Under the pieces are notes generated by a model. It made no database searches. It was given only the letters and a program-made list of their open reading frames with translations, and was not told where the DNA came from. Positions 7,553-16,160 of a DNA stretch of 64,000 nt are shown here, in pieces (positions within the stretch are counted from its first letter, which is position 1; each line of letters starts with the position of its first letter). The translations under genes and the position numbers were made by a program. This stretch comes from an uncultured Bacteroidales bacterium (GTDB taxonomy: Bacteria > Bacteroidota > Bacteroidia > Bacteroidales > Salinivirgaceae): contig CALJOM010000002.1 of NCBI GenBank assembly GCA_937981765.1, positions 337,298 to 401,297 on the forward strand. The letters run 5' to 3'.

Positions 7553-10500
7553 TTATATAGCGCTCTGTGGCTTTGAATTGTTGGGTGTGATATCTAATTT
7601 AGCTTCATTAGAGGCTTTTTTAATCTTGTTTATAGGCGATTTTGAAAACGAGTTGTAAAAGATTTTGTGTATTTCTGTGCGAATATTATTTCGTACTAAC
7701 AAAAAGTTTTTACTATTGGGGTAGGTTCGATTCGATAAAAAGACATACAAGATTTTAGAATCGGGGTCCATCCAAAGGTATGTGCCTGTAAAGCCTGTAT
7801 GACCAAAACTTTTTAATGAAATGCCTTCAAACGTAGGACTATTTTTCGTGGTCCATCGGTCGGGTTTGTCAAACCCTAGGCCGCGTCGGTTTTTAGATGA
7901 GGCAAAATGCGATGTGGTAAAATATTCGACTGTTTTCTTTCGAAAAAATTGTTGATTACCATAAGTCCCATAATCTAAAAACATTTGTCCCATTTTGGCA
8001 ACATCGAGGGCAGTTCCAAATAGACCGGCATGCCCGCATTTTCCGCCTATGATGGCTGCCCCAGGATCATTAACAAAGCCATGGATTGTTTCTTTGCGAA
8101 AGGTTGGGTCAATTTCTGAAGGTGCGATTTCTTCTTTTGGAAAATATCGCAAAGGGTTGTATTTAAGAGAGGTTATTCCTAACGGCTGATAAAAAAGACT
8201 ATCGGCAAGATGATCTATTCCCTTATACGTGATGCTTTCTATCATTTGCATGAATAGATAATACCCCAAGTCGCTGTATACATATTCGCCGGGATTTTTT
8301 AATGGGGTTTGGTTTATAATTTTGAAAACAGAGTCAACCAATGCAGGGGAGGTATATAGGTTTTCCGATATTTGGATAGGAAATTCATTTTGTAAATGAT
8401 TGCTGAAAAATTCCGGTAAAAGTTCATTGTTCTGATTCATAAAATTTTTGTAAAAAGATATCCATCCATCCAAGCCTGATCTGTGGGAGAGAATGTCGAT
8501 TAGTTTAAGGTCTCTTAAGATTTCAGAAGTGGTAATGTATTTGCCAATGGGATCGTTCATTGAGATTGTTCCTTTTTCGTAAAGATGCATTAGCAATGGG
8601 GTGGTAACCAAAATTTTTGTTAATGATGCCAGGTCGTAAATTGTATTTTCGGTTACCGGAGTAATTGAGTCGTAGGTGTGAAATCCAAACGATTTAAAGT
8701 AAAACACATATCCATCCTTAGCACAAAGTATTTGTCCTCCGGGAGTCATTCCTCGACGTATTGCAACCGTCATTATTGAATCTACCTTTTTTAAAGTATC
8801 TTCCGACGCCCCTACGGCTTTTGGGTGAACGAATCCTAATCGTGTTTTTGATGTTCTGATGCCTGTCCCTTTTTTATATGGTCCGGTTGTAACGGGGAGT
8901 TTACCTTTTGATTCTATTCCGCCAAAAATTAATTGTGCGGCATAATCTTGCGTGTATCGGTTATCTTCGTATGCAACTACCACAGCATCAAACAGTTTTC
9001 CGTTTACATTTTTTGAAAACATGTAAGGATTACCAAAAACTACTAAAATGACGTTGGTTTTTTGGGTAAGTTTTTCCAAAAAGTTCACGCTTTTCTTAGT
9101 TACACCGTAATTTTTTGTAGCAAATTGTGATAATCCAAACCAGGGAACAATGGCATATGGATATTTACTTGCTGTGTTCAGGATGTCGTTCTCTTGATTT
9201 TCGGTTAAATTATCGTTATACCATAAATTGCAGGTGGCATTATAACTTGCGACTCGCTTGAAAAAAGCGCTGTTTTCTTTACCATTGATAGAAATGATAA
9301 GGCTTTGGGTTGTAAGATTTTCTATCGGGAGAATATTATTTTTGTTTTCCAGCACTGTTAAGGCCAAAGCAGCAAATAGGTGGTTCAAAAACTCGATGTT
9401 TCCGTTTTGGAGTCGGTTAAACAAATTTTCTAATTCAATAGGTGTATAGTTTTTAAGCCCCACTTTCTCTTTGGCCGCCAGTATTTTTTTTACTCGGCTG
9501 TTTAGTTCTGCCATACTAATTTCTCCTGAATTAATAGCTTTTTCTAATCGATTTAAGGCTTGTGCAGCATCGGTGGGCATAAGTAAAATGTCGTTTCCGG
9601 CTTTAAAAGCACGTATTATTGCCTCATCTTGTGTAAATTGCTTTGTTACTCCTCCCATTTCCATGGCATCGGTAAAAATGAGGCCGTTGAATCGATAGTT
9701 CTCTTTTAGAAGTTTTGTAACAATAGGATACGATAACGTGGCAGGCAGGTCGGTGGTAGAGTCGAGTGCTGGAACCGACATGTGAGCAATCATAATTCCG
9801 GACAACCCCATTCTGATAAGATTACGGAATGGGTAAAGTTCATTGGTTTCAAGATGTTGTTTCGATTGAGTAATAACGGGCAACCCATAATGCGAATCAA
9901 CTTCTGTATCTCCATGTCCGGGAAAATGCTTGGCTGTTACAATTAGTCCTTGGTCTTGCATTCCCGACATGTAGGCATAACTAAGTCGGAGAACTTTGTT
10001 CTTATCTTCTCCAAACGACCGGTAATTAATTACAGGGTTATTCGGATTGTTGTTTATATCAACTACTGGAGCAAAATTTATGTGTATGCCCATAAGGCGA
10101 CATTGTCGAGCAATTTCAACACCCATATCGTATACAAGTCCCTCGTTATCGGCAGCACCGAGCATCATTTGTTTCGGGAAAGGTTCAATACTGTCGAGTC
10201 GCATGGCTAGACCCCATTCACCGTCAATGGCTATTAGCAAGGGTGTTTTTGCTTTGCTCTGCAGAAAATTTGTGTAGCGGGCTTGTCGAACAGGACTGCC
10301 TTTCATAAAAATAACGCCACCAATATTAAATTTTTCAACCAGTAGTGCAACGTTTTTAAGACTTTCTTCTCCTTGGGCAGAACTGAGTCCTACAACAAAC
10401 AGTTGCCCTATTTTTTCACGCAAGCTTAGGGATTGTAAAACGGAATCAACCCAGAATGTGGCGGTGTCGAAACAAAAAAAGTTTCCGCGTGTTTCTTCCA

Positions 10501-10603
10501 GAGTTTCATCCTTTGGGGCAGGTTTATTTTCGGGAAAGATGTACAACGAGTTGGTTAGCACAAAAATCAAGGCAATTCCTACTAGTATTGAAATTTTTCT
10601 CAT
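7553..10603 (-). CDS. GH3 beta-N-acetylhexosaminidase fused to a serine beta-lactamase-like domain
   Basis: 1,016 residues with an N-terminal membrane/signal segment (about 5-24), so an exported or membrane-tethered enzyme. The GH3 domain (about 50-400) has the NagZ signature KHFPGHGDT (225-233), which supplies the His acid/base, and the nucleophile region LIFTDAMEMGG (Asp about 311). A GH3 C-terminal-like region follows (about 410-590). The last 400 residues are a class C beta-lactamase/DD-peptidase fold: SLTK (660-663, S-x-x-K), YSDLGYY (about 776, the Y-x-N position reads YSD) and GHTGFTGT (about 950, H-T-G). NagZ enzymes cut GlcNAc from muropeptides, so a joint role in peptidoglycan turnover is an inference. 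Such fusions are known in Bacteroidota. Expressed from its own promoter (10631-10659). Confidence 0.9.
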   Translation of the reverse strand: MRKISILVGIALIFVLTNSLYIFPENKPAPKDETLEETRGNFFCFDTATFWVDSVLQSLSLREKIGQLFVVGLSSAQGEESLKNVALLVEKFNIGGVIFMKGSPVRQARYTNFLQSKAKTPLLIAIDGEWGLAMRLDSIEPFPKQMMLGAADNEGLVYDMGVEIARQCRLMGIHINFAPVVDINNNPNNPVINYRSFGEDKNKVLRLSYAYMSGMQDQGLIVTAKHFPGHGDTEVDSHYGLPVITQSKQHLETNELYPFRNLIRMGLSGIMIAHMSVPALDSTTDLPATLSYPIVTKLLKENYRFNGLIFTDAMEMGGVTKQFTQDEAIIRAFKAGNDILLMPTDAAQALNRLEKAINSGEISMAELNSRVKKILAAKEKVGLKNYTPIELENLFNRLQNGNIEFLNHLFAALALTVLENKNNILPIENLTTQSLIISINGKENSAFFKRVASYNATCNLWYNDNLTENQENDILNTASKYPYAIVPWFGLSQFATKNYGVTKKSVNFLEKLTQKTNVILVVFGNPYMFSKNVNGKLFDAVVVAYEDNRYTQDYAAQLIFGGIESKGKLPVTTGPYKKGTGIRTSKTRLGFVHPKAVGASEDTLKKVDSIMTVAIRRGMTPGGQILCAKDGYVFYFKSFGFHTYDSITPVTENTIYDLASLTKILVTTPLLMHLYEKGTISMNDPIGKYITTSEILRDLKLIDILSHRSGLDGWISFYKNFMNQNNELLPEFFSNHLQNEFPIQISENLYTSPALVDSVFKIINQTPLKNPGEYVYSDLGYYLFMQMIESITYKGIDHLADSLFYQPLGITSLKYNPLRYFPKEEIAPSEIDPTFRKETIHGFVNDPGAAIIGGKCGHAGLFGTALDVAKMGQMFLDYGTYGNQQFFRKKTVEYFTTSHFASSKNRRGLGFDKPDRWTTKNSPTFEGISLKSFGHTGFTGTYLWMDPDSKILYVFLSNRTYPNSKNFLLVRNNIRTEIHKIFYNSFSKSPINKIKKASNEAKLDITPNNSKPQSAI

Positions 10604-10630
10604 TGGGTACGAAAATTTTTAAAATCCCGA

Positions 10631-10659
10631 CAAAGATAGTTTTTAATAACTATCAGCAA
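10631..10659 (-). promoter_or_regulatory. Promoter of the GH3/beta-lactamase fusion gene
   Basis: Minus-strand TTG (10659-10657), 18-base spacer, TATCTTTG (10638-10631), 28 bases before the start codon. Confidence 0.72.
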
Positions 10660-10680
10660 ACTGCGGTTGATGGGATTATT

Positions 10681-10704
10681 AAAAAAAAGGAGCCCTTAGG
10701 CTCC
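10681..10704 (-). terminator. Terminator of the DUF2795 gene
   Basis: Stem GGAGCC (10689-10694) / GGCTCC (10699-10704) with loop CTTA; on the minus strand it is followed by a run of at least eight U. It lies 27 bases past the stop at 10731. Confidence 0.82.
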
Positions 10705-10730
10705 CTGATTTTTCGATAACACAAGATTTT

Positions 10731-10952
10731 CTAATACTCATCCTCATTGAATAAGAAATCTTCCTTAGTAGGATAATCGGGCCAAATGTCTTCAATACTT
10801 TCATAAATTTCGCCTTCCTCCTCAATCTCTTGAAGATTTTCAATTACTTCAAGAGGGGCACCGGTACGGATAGCATAGTCAATCAACTCTTCTTTAGTGG
10901 CCGGCCAGGGAGCATCTTCCAACTTTGAGGCTAATTCCAGTGTCCAATACAT
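10731..10952 (-). CDS. DUF2795 domain protein
   Basis: 73 residues, very acidic, no signal or membrane segment. The segment MYWTLELASKLEDAPWPATK, then ELIDYAIRTGAPLEVIENLQ, matches the DUF2795 fold seen in many Bacteroidota small proteins (a short helical domain of unknown role with a conserved W-P-A-T-K and a G-A-P-x-x-V). The acidic tail (EDIWPDYPTKEDFLFNEDEY) is also typical. A -7 element TAAATTTG (10993-10986) is upstream. Function unknown. Confidence 0.85.
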   Translation of the reverse strand: MYWTLELASKLEDAPWPATKEELIDYAIRTGAPLEVIENLQEIEEEGEIYESIEDIWPDYPTKEDFLFNEDEY

Positions 10953-10985
10953 ACGTTTAGAGTTTAAGTGTTGTTAACGCGTATG

Positions 10986-10993
10986 CAAATTTA
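10986..10993 (-). promoter_or_regulatory. -7 element before the DUF2795 gene
   Basis: TAAATTTG on the minus strand, 33 bases before the start; no clear TTG at the -33 position. Confidence 0.45.
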
Positions 10994-11002
10994 TAAATTT
11001 TT

Positions 11003-11554
11003 TTATTTGCGGGGTTTCCAGACAATTTCTTTTGCTTTTACATCGTAGCTTAATTTTCTTCCGAGCACAAATAAATAATCCGAAAGCCGGTTAAGGTATT
11101 TCACCACCATTTCGCAGTTGCCGAATTGCTCATGAACCTGTAGGGCCAAACGTTCGGCTCTTCTGCAGATGCAACGGGCTACTTGAGCATGGGAAGCTGT
11201 AGGATGCCCTCCAGGAAGAATAAAGGCTCTCAAGGGCGGCAATATTTCATTCATTGTGTCCATTTCTCGTTCTAAGAATTCAAGGTCAGAATTGTATAGT
11301 TTTGGGATATTTTCTGAGGCAGTTTCACTTTCGGTAGCTAGAATGGCCGAAGCCGACATAAGGCGCTCCTGAATTTCGATTAATGCTTCCTGAAAATGTT
11401 TATCTACTTTGGGTTGGTCTCGTAACAAACCTAGATAGCATATCAACTCGTCGAGTGTACCATAGGCTTCAATTCGGATATGATATTTGGGAACCCTGGT
11501 TCCTCCCAGTAGGGAAGTGGTTCCGTCATCTCCTGTTTTTGTATATATTTTCAT
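11003..11554 (-). CDS. Cob(I)yrinic acid a,c-diamide adenosyltransferase (PduO type)
   Basis: 183 residues. Transfers the 5'-deoxyadenosyl group of ATP to cob(I)alamin to make adenosylcobalamin, in the cytoplasm. The ATP-binding N-terminus KIYTKTGDDGTTSLLGGTRV is a near-perfect family signature, and the C-terminal part has RCICRRAERLALQV and YLNRLSDYLFVLGRKL, where the Arg and Asp residues line the trimer active site. The gene lies between two hypothetical genes and no riboswitch is visible upstream. An exact symbol (pduO/cobO-type) is left out because the family name differs between genomes. Confidence 0.95.
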   Translation of the reverse strand: MKIYTKTGDDGTTSLLGGTRVPKYHIRIEAYGTLDELICYLGLLRDQPKVDKHFQEALIEIQERLMSASAILATESETASENIPKLYNSDLEFLEREMDTMNEILPPLRAFILPGGHPTASHAQVARCICRRAERLALQVHEQFGNCEMVVKYLNRLSDYLFVLGRKLSYDVKAKEIVWKPRK

Positions 11555-11708
11555 TCTTTGTTTGGAAATTTTTGAAACTTGATTGTGTTAATTTGCCGGA
11601 TGCACTTTTTGAGGGTTTGGCAATTTTTCAGCGAAGATAATCTTTTTCTTTATTACGTAAACGAGTAAAATAAGTTTTGGTTGCATTTAAAGTTTTCGGC
11701 AAAAATTG

Positions 11709-11716
11709 TATCTTTG
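11709..11716 (+). promoter_or_regulatory. -7 element before the His-rich lipoprotein gene
   Basis: TATCTTTG, exact TAnnTTTG, 26 bases before the ATG at 11743. Confidence 0.55.
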
Positions 11717-11742
11717 GATGTCGAACTCAAAAAATATTTGGC

Positions 11743-12330
11743 ATGAAAAAATTATTTGTTTTAGCGGTAGCTGCTATTGCAGTCGTTGCTTGCGGACCGA
11801 AAAGTCAAAAGCAAGAAAATCTTGAGAAATTTGATGTAACTAAGGTTTTTGAACAAGCCGATCAGCTTATTGGAAAAACCATTACTGTTGAGGGAACTGT
11901 GGTTCATATATGTGGTCATGGAGGCGATAAAATGTTTTTATCAGCTGAGGAAGGTCAAACTCGTTTAAAAGTTGAACCTTCAGGAAATTTGCAATCTTTC
12001 TCCCCCGAAATGGAAGGATCAGTTGCTTTGGTAACCGGTGTTCTTGAAGAGATGCGTATCGATGAGGAATATCTGAAAAAATGGGAAAGTGAACTCTCAG
12101 CCGAAGGCGATCATGAGGGACATGATCATTCAGCATCTGGGAAAAAAGCCGACCAAGGTGAACATACCTCTGCCATGGAAAAAATCAATAAATATCGCGA
12201 GCAGTTGGCATCCTCTCCCAAAGGGTACCTATCATTTTACACTTTAAAGGCTACAAAAGTTGAAATGGTAGAAAAATCTGAGAGCGAGCAGGCTGAAAAT
12301 GAGTCAGAAGAATCTGAGCAAAAGAATTAA
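11743..12330 (+). CDS. His-rich lipoprotein with an OB-fold-like domain
   Basis: 196 residues from the ATG at 11743; an in-frame start 66 bases earlier would lie over the -7 element and would bury the signal, so it is rejected. The signal ends in the lipobox-like AVVACG (Cys about 17). Residues about 35-105 contain a beta-rich stretch (KTITVEGTVVHICGHGGDKM, then GQTRLKVEPSGNL and ALVTGVLEEMRIDEEYL) that resembles the nucleic acid/oligosaccharide-binding OB-like domain of other Bacteroidota lipoproteins. The segment EGDHEGHDHSASGKK (about 124-138) is a His/Asp metal-binding-looking cluster. The C-terminus is strongly acidic. Function unknown; metal sensing or trafficking is only an inference. 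Confidence 0.78.
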   Translation: MKKLFVLAVAAIAVVACGPKSQKQENLEKFDVTKVFEQADQLIGKTITVEGTVVHICGHGGDKMFLSAEEGQTRLKVEPSGNLQSFSPEMEGSVALVTGVLEEMRIDEEYLKKWESELSAEGDHEGHDHSASGKKADQGEHTSAMEKINKYREQLASSPKGYLSFYTLKATKVEMVEKSESEQAENESEESEQKN

Positions 12331-12382
12331 GTTTTATCCTAATTCAAATTATTAATTTTATACATTCATTTTCATCGATCGT

Positions 12383-13006
12383 ATGTCGAATTCAATAAAG
12401 CGCATTGCAGTATTCTGTGGTTCGCACACAGGAGTAAGGCATGAATATTTGACTGCTGCTACTAAACTGGGCAAACTTCTGGCTAATAACCAAATTGAGT
12501 TAGTTTATGGAGGCTCGTCGGTTGGGCTGATGCATCAATTAGCTCGTAGTGTTAAAAAACACGGCGGAAAAGCTATCGGAGTGATTACTAGGTTTTTAAG
12601 CGAAAAAGGATTAGCTGAGACAGCCATTGATGAGTTAATTGTTGTTGAAACCATGCAGCAACGAAAGGCAAAAATGATGGAGTTGGCCGATGCTTTTATC
12701 GCCCTACCTGGCGGTTTTGGAACGCTGGAAGAGATTTTTGAAGTAATTACTGCTTCACAACTAGGGCATCATCAAAAGCCAATAGGATTTGCCAACATTA
12801 ATGGTTACTATGGTTTGCTGCTTCGTTATTTCGACATAATGATCGAAGAAGGTTTTGTTAATCCTAAGCACCGAAATACTGTGGTTTCCTCAGAAAAAGT
12901 TGATGTTCTTCTAAAGATGCTATTCGAATATCAGGCCCCAGTTTATCAAAAATACGTGGAGGATGTCCGGGATTTTTTGAATTTTAATGTGGTAGATCCG
13001 GATTAA
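12383..13006 (+). CDS. LOG family protein (cytokinin riboside 5'-monophosphate phosphoribohydrolase-like)
   Basis: 207 residues. The family cleaves the N-glycosidic bond of nucleoside 5'-monophosphates, releasing the base. The hallmark PGGFGTLEEIFEVIT (PGGxGTxxE, about 111-125) is intact, the nucleotide-binding start is VFCGSHTG with YGGSSVGLM at about 47-55, and RKAKMMELADAFIALPGG leads into the motif. No signal peptide. The gene is followed by a good terminator. Bacterial substrates are poorly known, so a plant-hormone role should not be assumed. Confidence 0.92.
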   Translation: MSNSIKRIAVFCGSHTGVRHEYLTAATKLGKLLANNQIELVYGGSSVGLMHQLARSVKKHGGKAIGVITRFLSEKGLAETAIDELIVVETMQQRKAKMMELADAFIALPGGFGTLEEIFEVITASQLGHHQKPIGFANINGYYGLLLRYFDIMIEEGFVNPKHRNTVVSSEKVDVLLKMLFEYQAPVYQKYVEDVRDFLNFNVVDPD

Positions 13007-13025
13007 AAAAATGTTAACCATTTTG

Positions 13026-13060
13026 AAAAAGCGGACGTAAAATCTTTCGTCCGCTTTTTG
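13026..13060 (+). terminator. Terminator of the LOG gene
   Basis: Perfect 12-bp stem (13026-13037 with 13048-13059, loop of ten) with the T-run built into the 3' arm. Its tail overlaps the -33 TTG of the next promoter. Confidence 0.82.
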
Positions 13061-13086
13061 CTTTTAAACACAAAATTGTACTTTTG
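13058..13086 (+). promoter_or_regulatory. Promoter of the M6 protease gene
   Basis: TTG (13058-13060), 18-base spacer, TACTTTTG (13079-13086), 26 bases before the ATG. Confidence 0.74.
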
Positions 13087-13112
13087 CCAATGGATTTTAA
13101 AAAAACCTTACA

Positions 13113-15134
13113 ATGAAGCGACTAATTTTGTTCCTGCTCGGGCTCTTTTTTGCACACATTTATGCAGCCCCGTTCGAAAATCTACCCTATCGGGTTACTC
13201 AACCCGACGGCACAACCCTCCAGCTTTATCAATCTGGGGATGAGTTTTTTAACTGGCTTCACGACAAAGATGGTTATCCTGTAATTCAGGGTACAGACGG
13301 TTATTATTTTTACGCATATTATGATGGCGAGCAATACGTTGCTTCCCTACATAGAGCTGACCAAAGTAATCCTCGTGCTCTTGGGTTAAGTTCCGTACTT
13401 CAGGTTAATAAGGCTCTGATTCGTGAACGTCGGGAGGCGATGATAATTCCACCTAAGCCAGTGCTTGTTGAAAACCGTAATACAAAAAACACATTGCATA
13501 CAGGCACTTTTAATAACCTGGTTATCTATATTCGTTTTGCCGATGAATCTGAAATCGAAACACCCCAGCATGTTTATGACCAACGCTTAAATCAGCCCGA
13601 TGGATACTCAGTAAAGGCATATTTTAACGAGGTTTCATATAATCAATTGATTATACAAAGTTATCATTTTCCTCAGGCAACAAATCCAGAGACGAGTAAC
13701 GCTTCGTATATGGATAGCTATCCAAGAAGCTACTATCAGCCCTACGATTCTGCTAATAATCCCAACGGCTACAATGGAAGCACCGAACGACGGATACGCG
13801 AACACCAGCTTTTGGTAAATGCCGTTCAATGGATTAATCAAAACCATCCGGTTCCGGCCGATTTAAATATCGATGCCGATGGCGACGGGTATGTTGATAA
13901 TGTTTGTTTCATGATTAAAGGGAACGCAGGTGCTTGGGCCGATTTATTATGGGCTCACCGTTGGGCACTGTATACTTATGACGTTTATATCAATGGTAAA
14001 AGGGTTTGGGATTATACATTTCAGCCCGAAAATCAGGTTAGTGTCAGAACCTTGTCGCATGAATTGTTTCATGTGCTGGGAGCTCCTGATTTATACCATT
14101 ACTACAACTACACCAATATCAAACCTGCCGGGAAATGGGATATCATGAATAGCGGTTCGGGGCATATGCTTAATTATATGAAATGGAAATATAGTGAACA
14201 ATACTGGATATCCGACATTCCAACCATAACTACTTCAGGACTGTACACTATTTTGCCTTCAACTTCTCCGGTTAACAATTGTTATAAAATACCATCACCG
14301 AATTCAAGTACTGAATATTTTGTGGTTGAGTACCGCAAGTTTTCCGGTGAATTTGAATCATTGCTTCCAAACCAAGGGTTAATTGTGTACCGTATAAATA
14401 CTCTTTTTACCGGCAATGCACAATACGACGGGACATCAATATTCGACGAAGTGTATGTATACCGTCCGGATGGAACTTTAACTGCAAACGGAAGTCCTGA
14501 CGACGCCAACTATTCCGTTTCTGCCTGGCGAACGGCAATTAACGATGCTACCAATCCATCGTGTTTCTTAAGCCAGGGAGGCGCCGGAGGAATTCATATT
14601 TTCGATATATCCGATTTGGCAGATTCTATGTCCTTTAAAGTATCTTTTGGATCTCAAGGTCAGTTAGTTGTGGTTGCAGAACCACAGGAAGGGGGTAATC
14701 CAACCGGTGCCGGAACATACTCGCTTGGGGAAACTGTGCAATTGGTTTCAAATCCAAATGTTGGATACCAATTTGTGGCTTGGGTTAAACCCAGCGGCAT
14801 ATTTTTAGGTTTATCGCAAATCCTCAACTATAGTATTTCACAACCACTCGATACCGTTAAGGCTGTTTATCGTCAGGTTGTTTCAGTGGAAAACCTCGAA
14901 GACGGAAATCGAGTGTATCCCAATCCGGTAAAAGAGAAAATATATTTTTCGCAACCTTTAGTTTCAGGCTCTGTTGAAATATTTTCTGTAGACGGACGAA
15001 GATATGTTTCCACCAATATTTCCGGTACCGAACAGGAACTCAATGTGGAACAATTGCCCGATGGTGTTTATATTATTCGGTGGATAGGTGAGGGAAATAT
15101 TCCCAAACAATCACGTATTGTAAAAACCAAATAA
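13113..15134 (+). CDS. Secreted M6-family metalloprotease with a type IX secretion sorting domain
   Basis: 673 residues. A signal peptide (MKRLILFLLGLFFAHIYA) is followed by an N-terminal propeptide-like region (YRVTQPDGTTLQLYQSGDEF, typical of M6 proteases), then the zinc site HELFHVLGAPDLYHYY (about 314-329; HExxHxxGxxD), in which two His and the Asp bind zinc and Glu is the catalytic base. An INDMNS-like methionine-turn, WDIMNSGSGHM, follows at about 345. After a beta-rich middle (including EPQEGGNPTGAGTYSLGETV, a repeated bacterial-Ig-like unit) the C-terminal 75 residues (VYPNPVKEKIYF to IVKTK) form a Por-secretion sorting domain of type A: the protein should be exported by the type IX system and anchored or released at the cell surface. 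Not adjacent to other protease genes. Confidence 0.93.
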   Translation: MKRLILFLLGLFFAHIYAAPFENLPYRVTQPDGTTLQLYQSGDEFFNWLHDKDGYPVIQGTDGYYFYAYYDGEQYVASLHRADQSNPRALGLSSVLQVNKALIRERREAMIIPPKPVLVENRNTKNTLHTGTFNNLVIYIRFADESEIETPQHVYDQRLNQPDGYSVKAYFNEVSYNQLIIQSYHFPQATNPETSNASYMDSYPRSYYQPYDSANNPNGYNGSTERRIREHQLLVNAVQWINQNHPVPADLNIDADGDGYVDNVCFMIKGNAGAWADLLWAHRWALYTYDVYINGKRVWDYTFQPENQVSVRTLSHELFHVLGAPDLYHYYNYTNIKPAGKWDIMNSGSGHMLNYMKWKYSEQYWISDIPTITTSGLYTILPSTSPVNNCYKIPSPNSSTEYFVVEYRKFSGEFESLLPNQGLIVYRINTLFTGNAQYDGTSIFDEVYVYRPDGTLTANGSPDDANYSVSAWRTAINDATNPSCFLSQGGAGGIHIFDISDLADSMSFKVSFGSQGQLVVVAEPQEGGNPTGAGTYSLGETVQLVSNPNVGYQFVAWVKPSGIFLGLSQILNYSISQPLDTVKAVYRQVVSVENLEDGNRVYPNPVKEKIYFSQPLVSGSVEIFSVDGRRYVSTNISGTEQELNVEQLPDGVYIIRWIGEGNIPKQSRIVKTK

Positions 15135-15135
15135 T

Positions 15136-15167
15136 AAAAAAGAGCTGCCTAAAAGCAGCTCTTTTTT
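15136..15167 (+). terminator. Terminator of the M6 protease gene
   Basis: Perfect 13-bp stem (15136-15148 with 15155-15167), loop CTAAAA, immediately after the stop; A-run and T-run on both sides let it serve the converging dehydratase gene too. Confidence 0.85.
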
Positions 15168-15201
15168 ATGAATAGCTATTGGAAGTAGACATTTTGACGA
15201 A

Positions 15202-16152
15202 TTAAAACGGCAGATTATCGATATCTACATTTCCTCCTGTTAGAATTACCGTCACGCTCTTTTTTACAAATCTCTCTTTAGAAATTAGCACTGCTGCCAG
15301 TGCTACTGCTGAAGAAGGTTCAATTACTATTTTTGCCCTTGTCCAAAATAGCTTCATGGCGTGAATAATGTCGTCTTCACTAACGGTAATTACATCGCTT
15401 ACGTATTTCTGGATAATTGGGAATGTAAGGTCGCCCAGACCAGTTCGTAAGCCATCGGCAATAGTTTTTGGCGATTCCATTGGGATTATTGTTCCTTGTT
15501 GCAATGAACGAAAACAATCGTCGGCCCCTTTGGGCTCAGCAGCTATGATTTTTGTTTGTGGCGAGAAACATTGCGTTGCCAGCGCTGTTCCGGAAATTAA
15601 CCCTCCGCCACCGACAGGAACAACAATATAATCTGGTGAATCAATCTCTTGGTAAATTTCGATGGCACAGGTGGCTTGCCCGGCTATCACCTCCCTCTGA
15701 TTGTAGGGATGAATAAACGTAGCTCCGTTTTTTTCTACTATTTCATTAGCCGTATTTTCCCTTGATTTTAATGTTGGAAGGCATTCTACAATAATACCTC
15801 CATACGATTTAACCGCCTCCTTTTTGCTTTTTGGGGCATTTTCGGGCATCACAATCCAGGCTTTTATCCCTTTTAAATTTGCTGCCTTTGACAGTGCTTG
15901 GGCAAAATTCCCGGATGAATGTGTTACTACTCCTTTTAAAACCTCTTCCCCTGTAAGTGATAGAATGGCATTGGTTGCCCCTCTGATTTTAAATGATCCG
16001 GTTTTTTGGAAACTTTCGCATTTAAAAAATAGTTCTGCGCCGGTTTCCCGATTGAGGATTTTGCTGGTTACAATCGGAGTTTTATGAATAAACGGTTCAA
16101 TTCTATCCTTCACTTGTAACAATTCGTTTAAGGTAAAATTTAGCGTTTGCAT
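15202..16152 (-). CDS. Threonine/serine dehydratase-like PLP enzyme
   Basis: 316 residues, fold type II PLP enzyme of the cytoplasm. The PLP lysine is in TGSFKIRGATNAI (about 51-63) and the phosphate-binding glycine loop is PVGGGGLISG (about 179-188). Substrate-side Ser is in THSSGNFAQAL (about 77-87). The length lacks the ACT regulatory domain of the biosynthetic IlvA (about 500 residues), so this is a catabolic threonine ammonia-lyase, a serine dehydratase/racemase or a threo-3-hydroxyaspartate ammonia-lyase. The gene lies eight bases behind the ICMT-like gene on the same strand, so the two are co-transcribed. Confidence 0.9.
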   Translation of the reverse strand: MQTLNFTLNELLQVKDRIEPFIHKTPIVTSKILNRETGAELFFKCESFQKTGSFKIRGATNAILSLTGEEVLKGVVTHSSGNFAQALSKAANLKGIKAWIVMPENAPKSKKEAVKSYGGIIVECLPTLKSRENTANEIVEKNGATFIHPYNQREVIAGQATCAIEIYQEIDSPDYIVVPVGGGGLISGTALATQCFSPQTKIIAAEPKGADDCFRSLQQGTIIPMESPKTIADGLRTGLGDLTFPIIQKYVSDVITVSEDDIIHAMKLFWTRAKIVIEPSSAVALAAVLISKERFVKKSVTVILTGGNVDIDNLPF

Positions 16153-16160
16153 ATTACAAG

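Noticed and set aside
12383..13006. A plant-hormone role for the LOG protein
   Set aside because: The motif only shows phosphoribohydrolase chemistry; bacterial substrates are not settled.
15202..16152. Biosynthetic threonine deaminase IlvA
   Set aside because: The ACT regulatory domain is missing and no branched-chain amino acid genes are adjacent.
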